The position numbers were made by a program, and so were the translations under genes. The notes beneath the pieces were generated by a model. The model worked only from the letters and a program-made list of their open reading frames with translations, did not search any database and was not told where the DNA came from. Below are positions 1-4,783 of a stretch of DNA of 5,256 bases, in pieces; position 1 is the stretch's first letter, and each line of letters opens with the position of its first letter. The stretch is from Candidatus Njordarchaeum guaymasense (lineage in GTDB: Archaea; Asgardarchaeota; Njordarchaeia; Njordarchaeales; Njordarchaeaceae). The stretch is from the NCBI GenBank assembly GCA_030587605.1, contig JAUQYT010000326.1, positions 1 through 5,256 of the forward strand. Reading direction: 5' to 3'.

Positions 1-20
1 GTTCTGTTGCTAGTAAAAAG

Positions 21-28
21 CTATATCC
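21..28 (+). promoter_or_regulatory. Possible TATA box for the 62-646 gene
   Basis: CTATATCC follows an A-rich stretch (AAAAAG) that could serve as a BRE. With the usual archaeal spacing of about 25 bases, transcription would start near position 50, giving a very short leader that just includes the GGTGG at 51-55. It shares AAGCTATAT with the promoter at 3951-3959. The call rests on sequence pattern only. Confidence 0.35.
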
Positions 29-61
29 ATATCAGTTGTATTGTGAGAGTGGTGGCTTCGT

Positions 62-646
62 ATGGTAAGAACGCATGTTTCGATGATAGAGGAAATCGGA
101 AGGAATGTTGGTCATTTTGCTGGAGAGGCTGTAACGAAGAAGGTCATGGAAGGAAGCGAAAAGATAACTGCCAGTACCAGTAAGGGTAAGGTAGCTAGTT
201 GGGTTAAGGGCGCAATGGACAGACTAGATGCGCTGGTTGATGAGAAGACGAGGACACAAATCATGGAGAATTGTGGTTACAACTGTGCGCTCCACAACAA
301 GGCAGTCATAGAGAGAGCGAAGGCAAAGCGCAGTAAGTACAAGAGTCTTGAGGAGTTCCTTGAGGCTGAACAGAAAAAACCCATGGCGGGGACCAAGCTT
401 GTCAGGGAAGGAGACAAACTGCATTGGTATTTCACGCCCCGATCATTCAGGACACCAATGAGGTGCTTTTGTGGATTACTGAGAGGACTGCCTCAAAACG
501 AAACAATATCGCGCTCCTACTGCAACTGTTCGAAGGGATTCGTGAAGAAATACTGGGAAGGTGTACTGGGGAGACCGGTGGACGTCGACGTCCTACAGTC
601 AGCTGCCTCTGGCGCGAAGGAATGCAAGTTTGCTATCCGCCTTTGA
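62..646 (+). CDS. Cysteine-rich DUF6144-like protein of unknown function
   Basis: A 194-residue soluble protein with no signal peptide or membrane segment. The middle and C-terminal half match the pattern I associate with DUF6144-type proteins: an LDALVDEKTR stretch followed by C71 and C75, then C135/C137 (CFC), a YCNCSKG motif with C154 and C156, a VKKYWEGVLGRPVDVDVL stretch (about 161-178), and an ending with C188 in ECKFAI. The seven ordered cysteines suggest metal binding, probably zinc or an Fe-S cluster, but this is inference. The ending resembles V4R-like or amino-thiazoline-hydrolase-like small-molecule-binding proteins. The first ~45 residues are a Lys/Glu-rich helical extension. ATG 62 is preceded by GGTGG at 51-55 with a 6-base spacer; ATG 83 is an alternative. 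The substrate and role are unknown. The gene is separated from the next by about 190 bases, so it is probably not co-transcribed with it. Confidence 0.85.
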   Translation: MVRTHVSMIEEIGRNVGHFAGEAVTKKVMEGSEKITASTSKGKVASWVKGAMDRLDALVDEKTRTQIMENCGYNCALHNKAVIERAKAKRSKYKSLEEFLEAEQKKPMAGTKLVREGDKLHWYFTPRSFRTPMRCFCGLLRGLPQNETISRSYCNCSKGFVKKYWEGVLGRPVDVDVLQSAASGAKECKFAIRL

Positions 647-834
647 AAGGTTTGATAATCGGCATAGCGCCCGAGTCAACGGAATCGCCCTGCTTCTCTC
701 GAAAAGCGAAGAATAGTCTAGATAATACGTCTATGCTGTTCCTACGCACATTGCGAATACAGCAATCGAAACGCAAAAGAAATATTCTCCTAGAGCGCTA
801 GTATCGTTCTATGGATCTTTGGCAGAGGATCATG

Positions 835-1413
835 ATGGCAGAGGAACCTAAGAAAACCACTTCCAAGATGTTCAATTTCAAGGTCGTCATTGTTGGAGAC
901 GGAGCTGTTGGGAAGACGACCCTGATTAGGCGGCACGCTAAGGGTAAGTTTGAGTTCGACGTTTTGCCCACGATCGGCGTTGACATAACCTCCAAATACT
1001 ACAGACTTCCAAGCGGGTTACTCCTAATGCTGTCTATTTGGGATATAGCAGGGCAGGAACTTTTCAAAACAGTGAGACACGAATACTACAAGGGAGCCTC
1101 GGCTGCCATGCTTGTTTTTGACATGACAAGCCCTGAGTCCTTTTGGCGCGTGAAGACTTGGTACGTCGATCTCAGAGACAATCTACAACAAAGGATCCCC
1201 ACAGTATTGATGGGCAACAAGAAGGACCTAGGTGCTCACAGGGCAATTATGGAGAGCGAAGCCAAGGATTTAGCCGAGGGCTACGGTTTCAAGTATTTTG
1301 AAACCTCTGCGCTGACAGGAGAAAATGTTGACAAAGCATTCTACAATTTGATCGCCCAGATAATAGTAGAGAAGAAACTCACCGCTACTGTCACTCACAT
1401 TGAAGAAGCATAA
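835..1413 (+). CDS. Rab-like small GTPase, canonical G motifs
   Basis: A 192-residue P-loop GTPase of the Ras superfamily; it should bind GTP/GDP and act as a molecular switch. Motifs, numbered from Met at 835: G1 GDGAVGKT (21-28), G2 Thr46 in LPTIGVD, G3 WDIAGQE (69-75) with the normal Gly and catalytic Gln, G4 NKKD (128-131) and G5 ETSA (156-159). The IGVD and EYYKGA segments resemble Rab switch I and switch II/RabF regions. The C-terminus ends in IEEA with no cysteine, so there is no eukaryotic-type prenylation signal. The frame is open from ATG 811, but GAGG at 825-828 lies 6 bases before ATG 835, so I prefer that start (ATG 832 is directly adjacent; the 811 form has 200 residues). No GAP, GEF or roadblock partner is encoded beside it. 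It is clearly distinct from the pair downstream, which differs at two pocket positions. Confidence 0.95.
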   Translation: MAEEPKKTTSKMFNFKVVIVGDGAVGKTTLIRRHAKGKFEFDVLPTIGVDITSKYYRLPSGLLLMLSIWDIAGQELFKTVRHEYYKGASAAMLVFDMTSPESFWRVKTWYVDLRDNLQQRIPTVLMGNKKDLGAHRAIMESEAKDLAEGYGFKYFETSALTGENVDKAFYNLIAQIIVEKKLTATVTHIEEA

Positions 1414-1559
1414 CGGGCGAGGCAGAGCGCTGTAGCTTGGTAATTTACCGTAGCACAGGCGCTAGAAGAGATGCTCCATATCTTCATATTCGTCTAGCAA
1501 TTATTACATGCCAAAGAAAGCGGTACGCCAGCACGACAAGCCCGGATCGTGAGTACACT

Positions 1560-2465
1560 ATGGCTCGTGTTTTGAAATCTGTGAAACAATCGCACGGCTA
1601 CGTCTTACTCGCTCTAGTTTCCATTTTGTGGGGAACTATTGGGATCTTAGCAAGGTTATCCTATGCTTATGGAATTCTTCCGGTGACTCTGATCGCCCTG
1701 AGGCTTCTCATTAGTTCAGCGACACTGCTATTCGCTCTCATGTTATTTAGCCGAGGTTCTCTGAGGGTTCGGAAAAGTGACCTGCTAACCTTACTGCTTT
1801 TTGGCGTGTTAGCTGTCGCTTTCCAAAGACTCGCCTTTGCCTATGCGGTTTATTTTATTACTCCAACGATGACAGCGGTACTCTTCTACACTTATCCTGT
1901 CTTTGTGACTCTTTCAGCATGGCTCTTTCTGAAGGAGAGAATTACCTGGAGAGAAGTGTCCGCTATTATTCTCACTTTTCTAGGGGTCGCTCTTGTAGTA
2001 AGAGCTTATGATCCTTCTTCGTTGAGTGATAACTTGTTAGGAATAGTCTTTGGGTTAGCTTCAAGCCTCTCTTTCGTCCTTTATTTCTTGATGACCAAGC
2101 GATTTAGAAGTCGGTATGCGGGCTGGACAGTGACGCTTTACGGCGATGGAATAGGTGCGTTAGTTCTCTCCCCGGCCATTCTCGCTTCCGTTACAGGAAT
2201 AATGGGCTTTCCTCTCGAACTCTGGCTACTGATCCTCACGATAGCCTGGGTTCTATCACTTCTAGGTTACTTAATGTTTTCTCACGCGTTGAAGTACGTC
2301 AAAGCCTCCAAAGGAAGTATACTTTCAGCGATCGAGCCACTATCAGCAGCCCTCTTCTCCACGCTCTTGTTGGGCGAGAGCCTCGAAACTCTTCAAGTTG
2401 TGGGCATAGCACTTGCGCTAATAGGGGTCATCATACTGTTCGAAATAAAAGGGGAGACAATGTAG
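1560..2465 (+). CDS. EamA/DMT-family membrane transporter
   Basis: A 301-residue integral membrane protein of the drug/metabolite transporter superfamily, with two EamA repeats (about 15-147 and 159-295) of roughly five helices each, the family's usual size and architecture. Each repeat ends with the typical Pro...Glu signature: YPVFVTLSAWLFLKER (P113, E126) and IEPLSAALFSTLLLGE (P260, E273). Members export or import amino acids, nucleosides or other small metabolites; the substrate cannot be read from the sequence. The start is ATG 1560, preceded by GTGAG at 1549-1553 with a 6-base spacer. The frame is open further upstream to a TTG at 1437, but that 41-residue extension is polar, has no family counterpart I know, and would begin 23 bases after the GTPase stop. 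A weak TATA-like AATTATTAC lies near 1499-1507. No functional link to neighbours is visible. Confidence 0.93.
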   Translation: MARVLKSVKQSHGYVLLALVSILWGTIGILARLSYAYGILPVTLIALRLLISSATLLFALMLFSRGSLRVRKSDLLTLLLFGVLAVAFQRLAFAYAVYFITPTMTAVLFYTYPVFVTLSAWLFLKERITWREVSAIILTFLGVALVVRAYDPSSLSDNLLGIVFGLASSLSFVLYFLMTKRFRSRYAGWTVTLYGDGIGALVLSPAILASVTGIMGFPLELWLLILTIAWVLSLLGYLMFSHALKYVKASKGSILSAIEPLSAALFSTLLLGESLETLQVVGIALALIGVIILFEIKGETM

Positions 2466-2475
2466 ACGCGCGTCT
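2464..2475. repeat. 12-bp perfect palindrome at the transporter stop codon
   Basis: AGACGCGCGTCT reads identically on both strands and overlaps the last two bases of the TAG stop of the transporter gene. There is no T-run after it, so it is not a clear terminator. It could be a protein-binding site or chance. Confidence 0.5.
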
Positions 2476-2487
2476 GCCTTACTTGTG

Positions 2488-2649
2488 ATGCCCACTAGAG
2501 GATGGAACCTTAAATACGGTTTCGTAGAACTTCCTTTTAGGCTGGGGCAGAGAGGCTCTGCCGAATTCCAGAACGTAGCACTCGCCGCCAACTGGTATCG
2601 AGATTCCGATTGTGATGCTCATGAAGAATCGAGCATGCCGGTCTGCTAG
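2488..2649 (+). CDS. Doubtful 53-residue ORF overlapping the next gene's start
   Basis: ATG 2488 opens a 53-codon frame beginning MPTRGWNLKYGFVELPF and ending at TAG 2647. It overlaps the first 38 bases of the downstream gene in a different frame. In its favour, about a third of its codons begin with G, a coding-like bias stronger than in the first ~90 codons of the next gene, and the peptide is compositionally ordinary. Against it, there is no Shine-Dalgarno before the ATG, it has no recognised family, and the TATA-like TTAAATAC at 2510 would lie inside it. It may be a separate small gene, the true N-terminus of the next protein split by a frameshift, or a chance ORF. Confidence 0.2.
   Translation: MPTRGWNLKYGFVELPFRLGQRGSAEFQNVALAANWYRDSDCDAHEESSMPVC
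2510..2517 (+). promoter_or_regulatory. Possible TATA box for the 2612-3730 gene
   Basis: TTAAATAC is preceded by GGAACC, a fair BRE plus TATA pattern. The expected transcription start would be near 2540, leaving a leader of about 70 bases that includes the hairpin at 2546-2562. Support is by pattern only, and a competing ORF covers this site. Confidence 0.35.
2546..2562 (+). repeat. Hairpin in the leader of the 2612-3730 gene
   Basis: GGCAGAG (2546-2552) and CTCTGCC (2556-2562) form a perfect, GC-rich 7-bp stem with a 3-base AGG loop. It sits just after the expected transcription start of the TTAAATAC promoter, so it would be near the 5' end of the mRNA. A role in stability or translation is possible but unproven. 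Confidence 0.5.
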
Positions 2650-3730
2650 ACTCGGCAGAAGAAAAGCTTTTCAAGCTATATTCAATGCATTCAAGTGGCT
2701 AGCCGACAACAAGTCATGCAATCACAAAGTAGAGTGGCTGGACGATTATCCTCTACTTGCCACCAGTTTCCCTAGAGACGCATTCCTCAATCTTCGATTT
2801 CTCTGTCACCCTTCCAATCATTCAGATGAGAGATCAGCGACTGTTGGACCACTCACCTATGCAGCGCCCACGCGTAGTCAGGGACTGACTGAAAGGCTTA
2901 TTGAGAAAGGACGATTCGTAGCATTCACGTACTTGGATACGCCATTCCACTCGCAAGATCTTAGAAGGCAAATTCTGCTGCGCCAACAGGAAGCGATCAG
3001 AGACTCATTCAAGAAGAATCACGATCCAGAAAACCTTGTTGTTGTTCGGAGCGACACACTCCAGTCAAATGGGAGTAACTCCATCAAGGAGAGCATAACA
3101 AATCTAATTTGTGCAAAGTTCTTCATGTCAAACGGCTACATGCTGCTAGAAGATGTTGGTTCAGGGCCGGATCTAATAGCGTTTAAGACCAGTATTCTTG
3201 AGGAATTGAGAGCTAGGGGATTCATGGGGAGAGGGGCATCCGTGTCCCAGCTAGCATCAATCAGAGCATTCGGTAAAGTAATCGAGAACTACAAGGAAAA
3301 TGTTTCCAATGAAGAGATCATCGCGATCGAATCCGAATCTATCAGCCCACAAAGTGGCATGAAGCAACTAAGAGACGGGTACGAAGGTGATAGGTTCTCA
3401 TACATGGGGTTTTTCGACCGAAGAGTCCTCGCAGTGCCATTCTTCAATCAGGGGCTGAAAGGATTGGATGTGCTGACGTACGACACGAAAGGAATTCAAT
3501 ATCAGAAACGCGATGAAGCCCCAGTGACAACTGACTTTTGGAGGAGTAAGAAACTAGCCTTCATAGGAGAATTGCACAATTTGGTGAAAGGGATGCTTCT
3601 CCTAAATCTGGCTTTTGATGAGATCAGGGACATGATTTCCGGTAGGCCTTTGACGGTGTATCAGGTCTTACAGGAAATCCCTAAACTAGAAATGGGAATA
3701 GTACTCGACAAGATAGAAGCCGTGATCTAG
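2612..3730 (+). CDS. Uncharacterised protein with a PD-(D/E)xK nuclease-like core
   Basis: A 372-residue soluble protein whose family I do not recognise. The middle looks like a restriction-endonuclease-like fold: a helix around E160 (KESITNLICAKFF), then a GY turn (175-176), GSGPDLIAF (183-191) at the place of the PD motif with D187, a long insert of about 50 residues, a hydrophobic strand ending IAIESES (237-243) at the place of the (D/E)xK motif, and a GMKQL stretch (249-253) like the QL..Y helix that follows it. The usual Lys is replaced by Glu (E242), so activity may be altered or absent. Residues 262-300 carry further strands (GLDVLTYDTKG), and the C-terminus is helical. Residues 1-80 are basic and cysteine-containing without a clear domain. 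The chosen start is GTG; ATG 2615 and ATG 2621 follow in frame. None has a good Shine-Dalgarno, and the frame is closed by TAG at 2576. The N-terminus is the least certain part. Confidence 0.75.
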   Translation: MMLMKNRACRSARLGRRKAFQAIFNAFKWLADNKSCNHKVEWLDDYPLLATSFPRDAFLNLRFLCHPSNHSDERSATVGPLTYAAPTRSQGLTERLIEKGRFVAFTYLDTPFHSQDLRRQILLRQQEAIRDSFKKNHDPENLVVVRSDTLQSNGSNSIKESITNLICAKFFMSNGYMLLEDVGSGPDLIAFKTSILEELRARGFMGRGASVSQLASIRAFGKVIENYKENVSNEEIIAIESESISPQSGMKQLRDGYEGDRFSYMGFFDRRVLAVPFFNQGLKGLDVLTYDTKGIQYQKRDEAPVTTDFWRSKKLAFIGELHNLVKGMLLLNLAFDEIRDMISGRPLTVYQVLQEIPKLEMGIVLDKIEAVI

Positions 3731-3768
3731 GCATATGGAATATGCCACATGCCTTAGAACTAGATCAC
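3722..3768. repeat. Nested inverted repeat at the 3' end of the 2612-3730 gene
   Basis: GTGATCTAG (3722-3730, the last two codons plus stop) is perfectly complementary to CTAGATCAC (3760-3768). Inside lies a second perfect stem, GGCATAT (3730-3736) with ATATGCC (3740-3746) around a 3-base GGA loop. GGCAT can also pair with ATGCC at 3749-3753, extending the outer stem. In RNA this gives a strong structure at the stop codon. There is no T-tract immediately after it, so a terminator role is only possible; mRNA 3'-end protection or a protein site are alternatives. Confidence 0.6.
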
Positions 3769-3835
3769 CTACCTTCAACTAGGCATGGAAACAGCGATAC
3801 GGAAGAAAAACTCTTCTGCCTTCTTCCAGATGGCT

Positions 3836-3910
3836 ACGGTTTCGCTTGATTTCATTTTCCTTGCTTCTTGACGTGGTGCTAGTTTTATGAAATCAACGCT
3901 GTGAAACCGT
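3836..3910. repeat. 18-bp interrupted inverted repeat in the intergenic region
   Basis: ACGGTTTC (3836-3843) and TTGATTTCAT (3846-3855) pair with GAAACCGT (3903-3910) and ATGAAATCAA (3887-3896). This makes stems of 8 and 10 bp, separated by an asymmetric internal loop (2 versus 6 bases) and closed by a 31-base loop. The 6-base bulge CGCTGT is itself complementary to ACAGCG at 3791-3796. The right arm overlaps the start of a region shared with the upstream region of the last GTPase gene. It could be a structured RNA, a regulator site or the remnant of a small inverted element; the rest of 3731-3940 shows no supported gene. Confidence 0.6.
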
Positions 3911-3943
3911 CTATTCGTGAAAATCCTTTCAATTCTGGGTGGC

Positions 3944-3961
3944 TTCGGAGAAGCTATATAG
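3944..3961 (+). promoter_or_regulatory. Promoter of the first tandem GTPase
   Basis: TTCGGAGAA (3944-3952), a purine-rich BRE-like element, precedes CTATATAG (3954-3961), a good archaeal TATA box. The same TTCGGAGAA plus TATA arrangement lies before the second tandem GTPase (4719-4736), so it was copied with the gene or is conserved. Transcription is expected to start near 3983. A second TATA-like TTATATAC at 3986-3993 is an alternative. Confidence 0.6.
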
Positions 3962-3988
3962 CGGTAAAGGGATGTTGTATATGCCTTA

Positions 3989-4018
3989 TATACAGGTACC
4001 AACTATACAGGCACCAAT
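3989..4018 (+). repeat. Two-copy 15-bp tandem repeat in the GTPase leader
   Basis: TATACAGGTACCAAC (3989-4003) is followed directly by TATACAGGCACCAAT (4004-4018), 13 of 15 bases identical. Together with adjacent bases it accounts for most of the extra length of this leader relative to that of the second tandem GTPase, which lacks it. The unit is five codons long, so it would keep frame if translated. Confidence 0.75.
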
Positions 4019-4022
4019 TGTC

Positions 4023-4029
4023 GGGGGAG
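4023..4029 (+). promoter_or_regulatory. Ribosome binding site deciding a TTG start
   Basis: GGGGGAG lies 5 bases before TTG 4035. The second tandem GTPase has GGGGAGG with the same 5-base spacing before TTG 4784, which supports TTG as the real start in both. Confidence 0.6.
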
Positions 4030-4034
4030 TTCCC

Positions 4035-4583
4035 TTGAGAACGCCTAGAGCAGGCTATGTCTTCAAGGTGATATTCGTAGGAGACCCTGCTGTCGGCAAA
4101 ACAGCCATTGTAGACAGGCATGTTTCCTCCTCTTTCAAGGAGAATTATATTCCTACATTGGGCACAAACATAACCACTAAGGATTACGATATTGAAGGCC
4201 GTTATGTGACGCTTACGATATGGGATATCGCTGCTCAAGAGAGGTTCAGTAAAATTAGGGACAAGTACTTCAATGGGGCTAGAGCAGCATTCATAGTCTA
4301 CGACGTTACAAGACCCGCTACTTTTGAGAACATCAGGTTTTGGCTTGAGGACCTTGAAAGGTTTGTTCGTGAGAAGATTCAGATGATATTAGTGGGCAAC
4401 AAGATTGATTTACCGGCAAATGTTGATAGGAAAGCAGGCGAGAGGCTCGCAAATAAGATTGGAGCAGAGTTCATTGAGACTTCGGCCAGGACGGGAGAGA
4501 ACGTGGAGAGACTTTTTGAGAAGATCACCAGAAACCTGCTGGCAGCTGCTCTTTCCTCGTCGCAAGAGAAGAAAGAAAAATGA
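4035..4583 (+). CDS. Rab-like small GTPase with altered G1 and G3 (tandem copy 1)
   Basis: A 182-residue Ras-superfamily GTPase. Motifs, numbered from TTG 4035: G1 GDPAVGKT (16-23) with Pro18 at the Ras Gly12 position, G2 Thr41 in IPTLG, G3 WDIAAQE (63-69) with Ala67 in place of the invariant Gly (Ras Gly60) but the catalytic-type Gln68 kept, G4 NKID (122-125) and G5 ETSA (148-151). The C-terminus is a Ser/Lys/Glu tail ending KKEK, without cysteine. By hand count about two thirds of aligned residues match the next gene, without gaps. The frame is open upstream to GTG 3939, with ATG 3972 and ATG 3981 in between. I prefer TTG because of its SD and because the paralogue has an in-frame TAA (4757) that excludes a long N-terminus. 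ATG 3981 could be a leaderless start, lying about 24 bases after the TATA centre. Nucleotide binding is likely; normal GTP-driven switching is doubtful. Confidence 0.93.
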   Translation: MRTPRAGYVFKVIFVGDPAVGKTAIVDRHVSSSFKENYIPTLGTNITTKDYDIEGRYVTLTIWDIAAQERFSKIRDKYFNGARAAFIVYDVTRPATFENIRFWLEDLERFVREKIQMILVGNKIDLPANVDRKAGERLANKIGAEFIETSARTGENVERLFEKITRNLLAAALSSSQEKKEK

Positions 4584-4588
4584 AAATC

Positions 4589-4602
4589 CGGGGGAGTTCC
4601 CT
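4589..4602 (+). repeat. 14-bp repeat of the GTPase RBS region after the stop codon
   Basis: CGGGGGAGTTCCCT at 4589-4602 is identical to 4022-4035, which contains the ribosome binding site and first base of the start codon of the same gene. It lies 5 bases after the stop and continues TGCGA, resembling CTTGCGA at the start of the next GTPase. It could be a relic of a further tandem copy. No start codon or GTPase reading frame follows it here. Confidence 0.55.
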
Positions 4603-4718
4603 GCGACTTTACAGGCAAAAAGGTGCCAGTCGTCATTCTATTTCTAGCTCGATGCGCTTTTCCAGAGTCCCAACCATGAAACCCGCTATTTTACGGGAAT
4701 TCCTTCTGCTGGGAGGGA

Positions 4719-4736
4719 TTCGGAGAACATATATAC
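4719..4736 (+). promoter_or_regulatory. Promoter of the second tandem GTPase
   Basis: TTCGGAGAA (4719-4727) is followed by the TATA box ATATATAC (4729-4736). The arrangement copies that at 3944-3961, and similarity extends upstream through TGAAACC..CTATT (from about 4677) matching the region from about 3902. Transcription would start near 4758, giving a leader of about 26 bases that includes the RBS. Confidence 0.6.
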
Positions 4737-4771
4737 TGGAAAAAGAATATGATACCTAAGTCGCCATTGTT

Positions 4772-4778
4772 GGGGAGG
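4772..4778 (+). promoter_or_regulatory. Ribosome binding site deciding a TTG start
   Basis: GGGGAGG lies 5 bases before TTG 4784 and 11 before ATG 4790. The spacing and the match with the first tandem copy, which has ACG at the ATG position, favour TTG. An in-frame TAA at 4757-4759 rules out any start further upstream. Confidence 0.6.
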
Positions 4779-4783
4779 TTTCC

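Noticed and set aside
735..763. Small nested hairpin (GCTGT/ACAGC enclosing CGCA/TGCG)
   Set aside because: Stems of only 5 and 4 bp with an asymmetric internal loop; expected by chance in a gap of this size.
424..801. 125-codon plus-strand frame
   Set aside because: It is a shadow of the cysteine-rich protein gene in another frame, continuing into the gap; the translation is Arg/Ser-rich with no domain.
1437..1559. N-terminal extension of the transporter from TTG 1437
   Set aside because: Polar 41-residue stretch without family counterpart; ATG 1560 gives the normal length and has an SD-like GTGAG.
3785..3871. 28-residue plus-strand ORF beginning METAIRKK
   Set aside because: Short, without an RBS, and no family resemblance; it lies in the repeat-rich gap.
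3775..4002. 75-residue minus-strand ORF
   Set aside because: It runs through the inverted repeat and over the promoter and leader of the first tandem GTPase, has no recognised family, and no RBS or promoter was seen on that strand. The openness is probably by chance, although its last 26 codons look weakly coding.
3939..4034. GTG 3939 as start of the first tandem GTPase
   Set aside because: The GTG precedes the TATA box, so a transcript from that promoter would not include it, and the paralogue cannot have such an extension.
4405..4647. 80-codon plus-strand frame and the minus-strand frames over the GTPase genes
   Set aside because: Out-of-frame or antisense shadows of clearly coding GTPase sequence.
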